Positions 52,963 through 64,000 of a DNA stretch of 64,000 nt are shown in pieces. Source of the stretch: Oreocharis arfaki (Eukaryota > Chordata > Aves > Passeriformes > Paramythiidae); NCBI GenBank assembly GCA_013398015.1, contig VZRR01012944.1:771152-835151 (forward strand), read 5' to 3'. Position numbers and translations under genes: made by a program. The first letter of the stretch is position 1. Each line of letters begins with the position of its first letter. The notes under the pieces were generated by a model. That model searched no databases, was not told the DNA's origin, and was given only the letters and a program-made list of their open reading frames with translations.

Positions 52963-53414
52963 TGTCACAGTTGAGGCAGACAGGACACACACAAGTTCTA
53001 GCATCGAGTGCTGGCAAAAACTTTTTATTCTAAAAAGCCAGCGTCACATATATACGCTTTTGTGTGTTTTCATTCATGTCACTCACCCATTGGTTCTTTA
53101 ACTACTACAATAGAATCATTGGCTATTTTAACTACACTGTACTAGTATTAGATATCTACAACGTAGGTATTCTAAGTATCTAAGAAAAATGCCAGCTGCA
53201 GCTGGGTTGCTGTTTACTCCCTCTATTGTTTTGAATTGCTTGCTTCTCTCGATTAAGTTTCTCACGGGCAAACACAGATTGTGCTGAGATCAACATCAGA
53301 TTCAGACTCAGACAGGCTTGTTGACCTGCTGTTAATCCCCACATGTTCCAAGACCCACAGCTGTCCACGTTCTTGGGGGTTAAAAATACATGCAATATTT
53401 TGGCTTATCAGGTA
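52963..53414 (-). mobile_element. solo LTR of an avian endogenous retrovirus, promoter boxes visible
   Basis: Read on the minus strand this stretch has the order of an LTR: two CCAAT boxes (ATTGG on plus at 53118-53122 and 53089-53093), a TATA-type run (53048-53054), a polyadenylation signal AATAAA (TTTATT on plus at 53024-53029), and a U5-like end closing in CTGTGACA at 52963. The close TATA and AATAAA spacing recalls compact avian retroviral LTRs. A candidate six-base target duplication, TGTTCC (52957-52962) and TGTTCT (53415-53420), would set the other end at 53414; a CA terminus would instead put it at 53410. No gag, pol or env sequence lies beside it. The family was not identified. Confidence 0.72.
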
Positions 53415-54856
53415 TGTTCTACCTACTGATACCTACTGGCTTGTCTGAAATTCACCCATGAATGTGTGTGTGTTGGAGCAGCAGGAGATGTAATTCTATT
53501 GATATAAACCAGAATATTGATAATTCCTGTATTTCTTTTCCTTTTCCTTTTTCACTTTCAGGAACTCTTTCTGGCAGTAAAATGTTCACTTAGAAGATCA
53601 ACAGGAAAGATTAAAACATACAAAACAGAGTCCTGAGGTTCATCACGTCTAAAGCAAATGACAAAAATGGGACACCCACCCAGAATCTTCTGGATGACAA
53701 AACATGGATCCCAAGTTAGTTTATGAGAACTGAGATGAATAAATTGCTCTCTTATGACTATTTAGTCTTTTGAACATGACTATTCCAATCCAAATTATTC
53801 TGACATGCACACTTTGGCTATTGCTTGTCAACTCACCCGTCTCCTTTGAGCGCTGGCTGGTGCACCTACCTTCACTACTTCTCATGGAAACTGAACCAGA
53901 ACTAAGTTTCATTTATGGTCCTTTTTCAGCATTTATCAAGAGCAGCACATATTTTTTTTTTTTTAACTCTTAGACGGGGAAGGCCAAGTAAAGCTATAGA
54001 AAGCATACAGTTTTCAGTTATTCCAGGTGACAAGATCTGCCTAACACTTGACATCTGCATGGTGATTCTACTACTCCCTATCAGATTATGTTTCATATAA
54101 CAACATTTAAACAAAATTAAATCAAACCCCTTGTGTCTTTACCTCTATAGCAGTTATTCAAATTACCCTGCTCACTTGACTACTGAAAAGGCAAACACGT
54201 CAGTGCTGAGGACAGAGAGATACAATAAAGAGGAAGGGGGAAATCTGGAAACCAAGCAATGTAGTCATGAGTTTCCATCTGTGAGAAGGATCAGCAAAGT
54301 TCCTGTGCCATGCCAACACAAAGGAGCAGTGGAAGAAAAATGTCTTGTCCCTGAATATAAAGAAAGAATTATAGAACTGGAAGTACTTTACAGCAGATTA
54401 ACAAATATTACTAAAAGACATTGAACTCTCATGAGAGAAAAGCAGTTCTGATGCAAAGGAGCTGAGAGAGTTGGGAGAAATGTCACTTCTGTCTAGATAA
54501 GAAAGAAGAACAAAGGGTACAAGCAAGTACTGTGGATTCATATTTAATGTTTAGTCTGAAAAGGTTTCAGATATCACAGACAAGTATCCTGCTAGTATAC
54601 ATGTGTATGACAGCCTTTTAAAATGTAAATCAATTATGTATCACTTATGGAACATCTCAAGCCTAGGGAATGCTATTCATACCATTGATGATTTCAGCTA
54701 ATGGTAGAAATGGAACCATGTGCTTCAGGGAGCCATATGAGGCCAGCACATGGATTTTAGAGAGAGAAAGAAGAAGTGGCATAATTAAAACCTCATCTGC
54801 ACATTCTGGATAATCAGAAACCAAGTCTCAGTACGTCTGAAAATATCAAACATACC
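53415..54856. other. gene-free DNA
   Basis: Unique sequence with a pyrimidine tract ending in CAG at 53530-53561 and a short poly(T) at about 53951-53964. Open frames up to 97 codons have no known domain. Confidence 0.5.
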
Positions 54857-55014
54857 ATCATGGAATCATATGAGAGTCCAGTTGCTCAGAAGGTGCAATT
54901 TCCTGCCTAAAACAATGTCAGGGGAACTGTGAGACCTGGTGGTTTAGGGGTTTACCCAGCTCAGTCTTGAGAACGTCCAAGGAAGGGGAATGCACGGCTT
55001 CTTTGGGCAATCAT
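54857..55014 (-). mobile_element. decayed CR1 LINE 3' fragment, minus strand
   Basis: A reversed CR1 tail start (ATCATGGAATCATATGAGAG) is followed, after a poorly matching stretch, by CCCAGCTCAGTCTTGAGAAC and GTCCAAGGAAGGGGAATGCA with CTTCTTTGGGCAA, the reversed ORF2 C-terminal region. It is heavily diverged, similar in age to the 34.1-kb piece. Homology may continue weakly to about 55130. Confidence 0.65.
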
Positions 55015-57731
55015 CATGACTATGTGAGATCAGCAGAGAAAGGACTATTGAAGCACTAAACAGGATTAAACTTATGTGCTAAACTGAAGATGTATTTGGT
55101 ACCCCTTGGCCTCAAAGGATGTATAGCCCTAGACTGGGATACTTTCCAAAAAAGTAAAGTATTCGAAAATTCATACTCACTTTCAGGCAAACAACAGCAG
55201 TCTTGAGTTTTCAGGTGCCAGGACAATGAAATCACTATTTGAGATTATCACAGATTCCCCCTCAGAACAGTCCTCTGATTTGGAATGTTCACTTCCCATA
55301 ACGTCAGTATTTGCTGGGGAAAAAAAAAATCTTTTCCTGAGAAAAACTAAAAATTCATTTAGGAAATATTTTCTCTCAGTATTCAATATGACTTTATGAA
55401 TTTGTTTTTTCCATGATAAATTGGAATAAAAACAAGGCCTATGTTTTCAGTAGTACAGTTCTGTGTCTGAATCTGCCCATGGATCTGTCAGGCTGTAGAA
55501 GTCTGGAGGCAAGTTTGGATAGGAAGTCATCTGAATTGCGCATTATTGTCCTAACCTGACACAAAAACATGGTGTTTTTTAAAATACTGGATGTGTTTTC
55601 TTTCCAGAAATTGACACAGCATATGAGGAAAATGAGTAAATGAATATTTATCTAGCTCAAATCACATAAAAAATTAATGTCTGTCCATTCTGATTTTTTT
55701 TTCAAGAGTTGTGAAACCAGACTTTCAAAATCACCTGTGAGTAGCCTGATTACTGAGCTAAAGGACAGTTTCTGAGTGACTGCTTTGGGTGCTACAGCAC
55801 GTACAGAGGAGCTCCTCTTTCAAAAAGCATATCTGGATAGTTTGGCTATTGTACAGTGAAAATAAGTATAAAGTATAAAAATAGTTAAAATTATCATAAT
55901 CATCAACATAACTAATATCTCTACTGTAATCTAACATACAACTATCTTAAATAACTTAACAAAGAATGATAAGAAGAAAAATGAAAAATAAATGAATGTG
56001 TTATCATGAGATAATCTTGCTATTTCAGAATATATATTTCAGTATAGCAGCACTTTTATTACTCTTTACCAGCAGAAAAGTTGACTTTCATCTGAAATTA
56101 TTATTCATTCTGCTGAACAAATTGAACTGTATGGAAGACAAGTGCTAGAAAAACTAGACTGAAAATATACATCCTATTTGTATTGCAATCAAATAGACCT
56201 AATGGCAGAGATGGGAAATACAGGAGAGATTATTTAAATAAATTCTATCTTAAGCAGCAGAAGACTTTCACAAAATAACGTATGTCATTCAATTATCTCT
56301 CTCTGTCATCACAGATCATGAGCAAAACTCTCACTTGCCAAAGACCTGCCGTTCGTATTGGCTTCAGTAGGGTTATTGAATACAGTATTTAGCACTGATG
56401 AAAAATCTCCTCATTCATTTGCAGCTGTATCAACATAACTCTGGAGATGTTAGCTCCAGACAGGTGCCTGGGTTTGGAAATGTAGCCTGTATTACATGTA
56501 TTTTAGCTGCACAGCCAGCAGATCAGCTGACTACCTTTGCGGAGGAAAATACTGTTTCAGGATATGGGTATCTCTTCAAATGTATTAGAGAAATGCCAAT
56601 TTTTGTCATATAATTAGACATGATCTCATGCTATGATATTATGAAAGAAGAGTAGAAATACTGAAAAAAAATATGTGAACTGGATATTTGCAGATCATTT
56701 TTGACAGCAATGCGAACAAAAGCACTGGTAAGTACAGTGTCAGGAAGAATTATTCTATAGGATTCTGGACTCTACACACTTACAGAGAAATATTATTACT
56801 GTGAGAATAATACTGAAAAAATAAATGTGGAAAAATACAGTTGTAGGGAGAAAATATACACGCCAGGTGGAGAAAGCTTCGCCTACAGAACTAAATGTTA
56901 GAATATGCTAATAATAAAATCGTTAATGACTAAGTGAGCACAGTGTAGAAACTGCAGTTACCTTATTTAGATAAAGTGACTGTGTAAAGTATGTTAACGG
57001 AATGCAGAAGGAGCAAAGAAGGTATGGAACACTAAAAATGAAAAAAACAAATTCTGATTGCAGGGGCTTTCTACTTACCATAGAAACACAATATACTACT
57101 ACTGAGGTATTCAGGAAAAATAAATTCACCTTCATCAAGACTGTACGGAACCATTGACACCAAAGCCTCTTTATTTCTTGTGAGTTCTTACGAGGGTTTA
57201 TTTCTTACGAGTGAAGTAGGAATTTATTTGCTACGCTGTGTTCTGGGACACATATCCAAATTTCTCAAGCTTACTGCACTCTGAGGTCTACAAGCTCTTT
57301 GGGGATACATAACAAACATCCTCAGGAATAACAAAAACATTCTCAAGCTGGAACAAACATCTGAAACTGTATTTAGAGTTGATGGAAATTATTTTTTCCC
57401 CCTAAACTCTTCGAATTTGTATTAAATTTTGGCTACTAAATTTCAATGTTATAATTTCTGACCAGTATCAGGTTAGTTTCAGGTTAGTTTCTGGTCCATC
57501 TATACTTCCATCTCCCTGTTCTCTCTATCCCTCTGCCTTTGAGGCTGAAAAACACAAATAACCGATTATAACTAGTAGATATAGTAGTAGCATTGATAGT
57601 AGTCAAGCAGTGAAGACAGAAACCTGAAACGAATGGGAAACATGACCACAAAGGGCAAAAGGGAACAAAATTTATCCAAAATCATAACACAGCAGATCAG
57701 CCCAAGGAAAGGGAACAAAACAAACCCCCTA

Positions 57732-57763
<32 letters not shown>

Positions 57764-60700
57764 AAATCTGCTTAGATTATTTGTACTACCAGGACACCAG
57801 TGTCCAAAGGGACCACTTACATGCTTTGAAACCGTATTTTATTGATCTTAAAGTTTATCTGCTCTGGAAAGAAATTGGTTTATGATTACCGATTGAAAGA
57901 ACATCCAATCTGATACTGTCCAAAGGAGGTAAAAGGCCTCGCTGCCTCCTGGTCACTCTCAGGAAAAGTGTTAAGAGGAACCAAGTTCAGAGCAGCTGCT
58001 GTCCTTTTTCGTCCCTACAGCTGCTCAGCAATGCCTCACTGCCAGTTGCTTCAGGGCAGAGGAAAGGAAAAGAGGAGTTCTGGCTATCTACTGCTTGCTA
58101 AACTAGCAGCATATGGAAACATTATCCAAGCAGGAATTCAGCTCCTATACTCTGATCTGAGGCAAAAGGCTGAAGAATAGAAATAATCTTCTTCATCTTG
58201 TGACCTCTCTGAAGTTAACCCTCCCAGGAAAAAGGAGTATCTACAAAACTGGTTTGGAACAGTAATTTTATTTTGTGAAAGATTTTGATACAGCCCACTT
58301 TTTATTTATTATTGCTTAGAAACGAAACTGTTTGAGATTTGTGTAAGGAAATTGTGCCAGCACAGGATGTGCTGGGGCTACTCACTCTCACAGTCTCGGT
58401 TCAGGCTACCTTTCCCTGAGGACACACGCCCCAGAACCCTGCTGCAACTGAACTAGGAGGAACTTCAGGCAAAACCAGAAACCTTGCAACCTCAGGAAGG
58501 TCTAGGCCATTGCTGGACTTTTCATTGGCATCAGGGTGAGAGCTGGAAATCACCATAAATCTGCTCCAAATGCAAGGTGCAGTATTTTATTATTATTGAT
58601 AAAAACACATTCAGAACCTGCAGATGCAGAAGAAAGAACTCTAATCGCAGTTTATTCAAGTGAGACACTAAGAAAAGGAAGGAGCCTCACCTGACAGATG
58701 GCAGTCCTAACACTTAATATTTGAATATGCTGTGGAAAAGGCAACGGGAATTTGAGTACAAAGATAATTAATTTTAGAAATGGATCTAGTTCAATTAGTA
58801 ACTTACAGATAATAACTTAATTTTTTCATGCTTTAGCAATGAATTTTTTCCCCTTTCCCAGCTCATTTGATATTTTCCAGGTATACATTTCCAAAGAGAT
58901 TAAAACTTAAGATTTGTCATATAATAATAAGCATGATAGTTCTTACATGAATTTGCATGAAGTATTGTTATAAAATATCATACCTGAATTTATGTTATGA
59001 TGGAAGACAGACTATGGAGAATGCACATATTTATCATTAAGTACATTTCCCATGGTACAGAATTACTTACAAATATATGGAGCAGGGTACTGGCTTTGTA
59101 TACCACTAAAATTCTTCTATATATAGCAGGAAGAAACAAATAAATTAATAGAAGTATGTTTCATGTCTTGCCTAATTACAATCAGCGTTCTTTCTGGACT
59201 GACAGCTGTCAGAATAATAGAGTCATACCACTGTAATCAAGATAGAAAATCTTGAAGAGGAACAGCACATGCTGGGGTCATTCCCGATGCTCTAAATTGG
59301 CCAGAGAAGGTCAGCACAGAGCAGCCTGAAGCACCCATTCCAGGCCAAGAACCCAGGGAAATACAATGTGCATCTAAATGCTGTAAACCTCCAAGGCAAG
59401 AGCCCACACTAAAACTGTGCCTTAATATGAGGGAATGAAGCCCTGTGGTGAGACAGAAAGAAATTGAAAGAATCTCTCAGAGGAAGAAGTGCAAGCCTCA
59501 TTGCTTTAATAATTTAAATCCTAAATGAATAATACAAATGCAAATACACTAAAGGGAATGATCCACTGGCAGGGCATTGAGGAGATGGATATATCGATGG
59601 TTTTTGTAATTTTCTTTTCATACCTGTACCTGCTAATTCCAAAATGATCCTAAGTCATGAAGTTCTGAATCTCTAGGCACTCTAATATAGCACATAATAA
59701 TAGCAATGGGTACTGTAGAATAACTAACAACTTCTTGTGAATCCTTACAGAAAAAGTTAAGTTGCTTGCTGTCATACTGTTTTCCCATGTGATATTACCT
59801 TTAATAGACTAGGAAATCTAGCTCACAGAAGTTCTGCTCTTATGGATTTTGCATTTATAATTCAAATACTTGTCATCAAATTCCTGTCTCTCAGAGAGTG
59901 AATTACACATAAAATATACATTGAATTAAATCCAAAATACAACTTTTTTTTTTATTACTGATTAAACTAGCTGTAAAATTAAATAGAAATTTTTAATCAC
60001 TTTTCAGACTGTAATTTTGTGCAGACACTTTTTTTGTCATCCTAAAAACCTGATAGTCTTTCTTCCATGTAGATATCTGAAGTCCTGAATACTAATAAGA
60101 CCCATATGCAGACACAATGATGACGTATGCCTTAAGACCAAATACAGTAATTGCCTCTGTGCAATCTCATTGACATTAGGGGTCCTGACAGAAACAGGAG
60201 CCCATTTTTTTTTTTTAGATAGAAAAAGTGAAACACAAAATAACCATAATCAGACCTAATTCAAGGTGAATTTTGTAACACCAATAAGGAACCATTCCCA
60301 TTTTTCTGTGTAGGTAGCTGTGTAGATCATGTGGCTTTAGGATTAAGAATGACCTGGTGTCCTGGGGCATCAGCACAGAGCAAGCAAAGACAAAGAACTG
60401 CTTGAAGGAGCCAGTTCTGGCAGCAGCAATTACCACCACATTCACCCAGTCCCTTTCTCAGTAGCATCAACAGAGATTTGCTATCTGGATGTTCATGATG
60501 TTCAAGCAGCTGATCTCTATCTTTTCCAACAGAAGTAATTTGGCAGTCTGTTGTCCCAGGCAACTGCACACTTCTCCTGTGCCTAAAGCACAGACAGTCA
60601 TAATCTAAATGATGATAATTTTTATTGTGAAGGATTAAAACAAAATCTAGAGCTATAAATTGAAATTCTGGAAAGACATTAAAGAGTAAAGAGACAAGAA

Positions 60701-61463
60701 AGCAGGACTGATAAAAACTAAAGGTGATGGTAAGAGACATCAACCTGTCAGGGAGTCACAAAGGCCATCTTAGCACAAAATGAGAGACAAAATAAAGTCT
60801 CAGTATTTCTTTAGACAGCTCTGAAGATAATTCCAGCTTTATTTAAAATTGTGAGCATATGTAACATAGATGGGTGATTAAATTACAAGGGCATGCAGGA
60901 TATACATGGTGAAAGCAACACAAATATCCTATGCTAGCTGGAACAATGTCAGGGCAGAGAAAGAAAGAAAGAAGAAAAAACCCAAGAACTATCAAGAATT
61001 AACTGTATTTTGCTCCAGTACAAAAAAATGTTTACTCAAATAGGAATGCACTTATAAACTTCTGTGTACAGGAGGGCAAATGTAGGACTTTTCAAAGTCA
61101 AATATGATAAGAATGCTGGAATAAATCTGTGTCCTTTTCTTTCCCCCACCAAAAATATGATGGGAAATACAATTAGAGCCATTTTCCCAGAGCTATCTTT
61201 TCCTGACAATACCAGGTTTAATAGCTAACTGCCAAGATGTTGAAACAGATCAGTAACACATCTTTAGGCATATACTCCTCTAAATTCTCTTAAGGAACTC
61301 GAGAAGGAAGTAGTTAAAAGTGAAAACCTTGTAACCACTATTTCAAAATCAGCTGCTGTCCTTGAGGCCAGGAAATGCCATATATAGTTCTGCTGAGGAC
61401 GAGCAGCTTTCACTGGGGAGCTATCCTTGGGCTGTGGCGGGGGTGGTGTCACAAGGGCCAATG
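55015..61463. other. long gene-free AT-rich stretch
   Basis: About 6.4 kb of unique AT-rich DNA. Minor items are AT-rich patches near 55860-55990 and 59940-60000, a 20-base poly(T) at 57744-57763, and a GAAA-type microsatellite near 60958-60975. The 138-codon minus frame at 60327-60743 has no known domain. Around 56320-56360 there is a faint resemblance to an old amniote repeat that I could not support. Confidence 0.5.
57744..57763. repeat. poly(T), 20 bases
   Basis: A pure T run preceded by TATTTATTTATTAA. It could be a decayed A-tail on the minus strand, but no element body was recognised next to it. Confidence 0.9.
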
Positions 61464-61477
61464 CCACAAGGGGGCAG
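61464..61477 (+). promoter_or_regulatory. CTCF-like binding site
   Basis: CCACAAGGGGGCAG matches 13 of 14 positions of the vertebrate CTCF core consensus CCASYAGRKGGCRS (mismatch: A where the consensus has Y). It sits in a small GC-richer patch, next to a partial second copy (CACAAGGGCCA at 61450-61460), and about 1.8 kb left of the CpG island. CTCF sites often flank promoters and act in loop and boundary formation. Occupancy is inference. Confidence 0.5.
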
Positions 61478-63087
61478 AGGACATGCCGGATAGATTTGAG
61501 CTCCGGAGACACCCTCCCTCGGTATTTTGGTCTCTTGCAAAGTTAGCAACTGTACAACTTTATAGATAAAACACATATCTCTATGGCGTTCTCCATTTCT
61601 TTAATCACACTGGAGATGCGTATCTATAAGGAATTCAAACTTTCCCACTTGCATGCATATTTTCCCAATCAAATGCAAATTCTTCCACATTACTTTCTCT
61701 GTGCTTGTTGTTAGCTGTCCAATTTTAATATATTTTCCTCTCACACTTCTCTCACTATTGGCTTGCTACAGAAAATTATCAAGCAATATGCACGATGAGT
61801 ATTAAGCACTCCAAGAGCAATAGATCAGCTACAAGACTGCAGGAGTGTAAATCACTGCAATGAAAGATTTTCTGGTGTCACCTATTGTTTCTGTAGTTAT
61901 TACAACCCATCATTCTTGTGAATTCATTCTCTGCTAAAAACCACATCCAAGATCTTGTCTTTCAGCAGCAGTTATCTTGCTTTCACTGGGGTTATCTTGA
62001 TCAGTTCTAAACCAACCAACCAAGGTGGATAAAAAGGGGGAAAAAAGAGGACTCATATATATATTAACATAATCAACATCAAAGTTCAAGCTAGCATAGG
62101 GAGACAGAACAAAAAGGATTCTCTAGAGTCATGGAGTTCTGGTGCCTTCAGTTTTCAGGCAAGCAGAGCATACCTTTTAAATTTAACATGAAAAGATGGG
62201 GCTTCAGTGAAACGTGAATTCTTAAAAGTGTTTTTATGTTTTCGTTTTCTCTTGTTTTCTTTCCAGACAGGTATCTAAAGCACTGGACTCTGGACTCTGC
62301 TGGCCTGTAGTTGATCTAGTTTGCTACTAGCCATTGAATACTAGAAGCAAACACTAACTGTTCAATAAAGGTCACAGTTTTATTGTGATTATTTCTATTG
62401 CTGTTATAGAAGTATCAAAGTGACATTTTTAATGTAAAAATGAGAATAACATCATTGCTGGCCATTATGACTGGACTAGATACTAGGTGTTAAAGAAAGT
62501 GTTAAAATAAATACGGTCCTCTTCACTCTTTCTACTACTGTCTTTGGCTACTTGAGTACATTTTCAGAGAAATATATGTTCTTTATTAAGACAAAGAGCA
62601 ATAAGAGAAAAATTCAACTTGAAGACTCATCCACTGTCCAAAGGAAAATTATTTTGAAATATTTTAAGAGATTTTTTCTCTAGTGTTTATCAGAATCAAA
62701 CAAACCACTTCTCCAAATGTTATTTCAAAAAAATACATGGCTGTTTTTGCTTTGGTTCATACCTCTGAATATAGAGATTTAAACATTCGCTTCTGTAAAT
62801 AAGCAACATTGACTTCCTATGATTGATTATGTATCTGATTACGTATCACTCAGTGTAGCTGAGGTTTTGTAATTAGTATACAGTCATTAGTATATTAAGC
62901 CATCTAAATACAGTTTATGTATATATAAATTATATTTTCAGGCATCATTCATAGTTGTGTAAATCCAGGATGATTCCACTGAGATTAAATTAAATTAGGC
63001 CAGAAATCCACCTTCATACTCAATAGACTCTGCCCCACCTCTGATAAATATAGACGATGACATACGGTAACAGCGAAACAAAGGCCA
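61478..63087. other. gene-free DNA left of the CpG island
   Basis: AT-rich unique sequence. A strong plus-strand splice-acceptor match (pyrimidine tract, CAG at 62264-62266) followed about 100 bases later by AATAAA (62364-62369) could be a terminal exon of an unannotated transcript, though nothing else supports it. Confidence 0.45.
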
Positions 63088-63682
63088 CACCTGAGGAAAG
63101 CTCCCGGGAATAAGAAAACACCTGTTTGTGCCGTGGAAGAACAGGTGGGAAGCGGTGGTTTGCCGGCTCAATATCCTGTGCTTGTGATTACAAAGACCGG
63201 TGCTCAGGTGCCTCTCTTTTTTTGCCCTATGAGTTTATTAAGAAGCCGCCGGTGCTTTCCACTACCCTAGAGATGCCTTTCCAGCATCGCATGGCTGCCC
63301 CCAGCTCCCTCCCCATGTCACCGAGCCGAGCCGTGCTGAACGCGCACCGTTCTGCCTGCTGGGTAGTGCAGGAAGCCTTAATTACAGCCTGAAAATAATA
63401 CCCGCTTCCCCCGGGAGTCTCCCCAGCTATTCCTGTGGGGGAGAAGCCGAGAGGAGCCAGGTGGGGGGAGGCTGGCGCTCCCCGAGCCTGAGCGCGGGCA
63501 GCGGCGCTTCCGTGCGCGCCGGCGAGGCCGCCCCAGCACCACGGCCAGCTCCGACCGGCCGTCGCGCCCNCGGTGCCGCCGCGGGCCGGGCGAGGGCTCC
63601 CTGCCGAGCTCGTCCCCGCACCCGCGGGACTCGGCGCGCCCTCCGCGCTGCTCGCTCGGCCCCGAGCGGAGGCTGACACCTG
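63088..63682. promoter_or_regulatory. cluster of six CACCTG/CAGGTG E-boxes
   Basis: The hexamer occurs at 63088 (CACCTG), 63119 (CACCTG), 63142 (CAGGTG), 63205 (CAGGTG), 63458 (CAGGTG) and 63677 (CACCTG). In random sequence about 0.3 would be expected in 595 bases, somewhat more at high GC. This E-box type is bound by ZEB and SNAI repressors and by some bHLH activators. The cluster starts before and continues into the CpG island, so it probably belongs to the same promoter. Confidence 0.5.
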
Positions 63683-64000
63683 CTCGGCAAACGGGGGGCA
63701 GCGTTCGGTGCCGGGGGAATCCCCCTTCCTCCCAGGAGGGGGTCGTGTGGATAGAGGAAGCCCTCGCCTGGGTCACACTGCGGTAGGAGGCGGCAATCCG
63801 TTCCACCGGGGAGAGGAAGGATGCCGAGGGTTCCGATGGTCCGTTCCCCCGATCCCCCATCGCTAAACATCGACCCCTACTCGCGCCGCCCCCCGCCCCA
63901 GACGGGGCGTGTACCAAGTTCCCTCCCTCCCCCGGCCCTGCCAGCGCCTGGGGCTCCCCGGCGGGCCACGCTCAGGGGCCGCGAAGGGGCTGGCGGTGCC
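63241..64000. promoter_or_regulatory. CpG island, probable promoter or first exon, cut by the window edge
   Basis: GC content rises abruptly from about 63240 and CpG becomes dense: 63541-63660 alone holds more than 20 CpG in 120 bases, against a nearly CpG-free flank. A GC box (CCCCGCCCC, 63891-63899) and further G/C-rich words suggest Sp/KLF binding. There is no clear TATA box, as is normal for CpG-island promoters. Long open frames here on both strands (up to 179 codons, minus) are expected from the lack of AT-rich stop codons, and none resembles a protein I know. An ambiguous base lies at 63570. The direction of the gene cannot be told. Confidence 0.85.
63891..63899 (-). promoter_or_regulatory. 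GC box (Sp/KLF-type site)
   Basis: CCCCGCCCC on the plus strand, that is GGGGCGGGG on the minus strand, a full Sp1/KLF consensus within the CpG island. Confidence 0.55.

Noticed and set aside
53530..53561. Long pyrimidine tract ending in CAG, a strong acceptor match
   Set aside because: No usable donor or open frame follows at exon-like distance.
56320..56360. AAAACTCTCACTTGCC and TTGGCTTCAGTAGGG, faintly like another foldback repeat
   Set aside because: Too short and too diverged to support.
58309..58318. TTATTGCTTA, the first ten bases of miR-137
   Set aside because: The following bases do not match the mature microRNA and no hairpin is apparent.
60327..60743. 138-codon open frame on the minus strand
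   Set aside because: No domain, signal or splice context that convinces; treated as chance.
63378..63917. 179-codon and other long frames in the CpG island, both strands
   Set aside because: GC-rich DNA lacks stop codons, so several overlapping frames on both strands are open at once; none resembles a known protein. A real first exon may still lie here.
1..64000. CRISPR arrays, tRNA, rRNA, snRNA genes, and bacterial or organelle insertions
   Set aside because: No regularly spaced repeats, cloverleaf-like promoter boxes, or recognisable RNA-gene cores were found by reading both strands; composition and repeats are those of bird nuclear DNA.

Overview
This looks like about 64 kb of nuclear DNA from a bird, most likely one of the Neoaves. 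It is AT-rich and carries no gene body I can support. The class evidence is the repeats: several truncated CR1 LINE copies, four of them ending or starting in the typical CR1 tail (octamers such as ATTCTATG), one much older CR1 of the type shared by amniotes, one old foldback MITE also known from turtles and crocodilians, and two solo LTRs of avian endogenous retroviruses. There are no mammalian SINEs. Family names are given from memory of consensus sequences and were not checked by a search.

Layout. 1-12.7 kb: gene-free, with a GC-rich patch at 3.65-3.96 kb, the foldback MITE at 5.24-5.35 kb, an A-rich tract with an ambiguous base at 5.4 kb, and a stretch near 8 kb that looks constrained. 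12.7-13.8 kb: old CR1 on the minus strand. 13.8-29 kb: gene-free, with a 21-bp palindrome at 14.2 kb. 29.06-29.75 kb: CR1 tail followed by a solo LTR. 29.8-42.6 kb: mostly unique DNA with a small CR1 piece at 34.1 kb and a few short tandem repeats. 42.6-43.3 kb: the best preserved CR1, carrying a tandem duplication centred on an N. 47-49.3 kb: a CR1 tail, then two CR1 copies of different subfamilies head to head. 52.96-53.41 kb: second solo LTR. 54.86-55.01 kb: old CR1 piece. 55-63 kb: gene-free, with a good CTCF-like site at 61.46 kb.

The last 760 bases (from about 63.24 kb) form a CpG island that runs off the right edge, preceded and overlapped by a cluster of CACCTG E-boxes. This is the only convincing promoter-type region. 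The window is therefore probably either the upstream intergenic flank or the large first intron of a gene whose first exon lies in or just beyond this island. Its direction cannot be decided from this window.

No protein-coding gene, tRNA, rRNA, snRNA or known microRNA was recognised. The open reading frames present are short, unrelated to families I know (apart from CR1 remnants), and are best explained as chance. I found no new biological system here; the points most worth checking are the regulatory candidates near the CpG island, the 14.2-kb palindrome, and the stretches that look like conserved non-coding elements.
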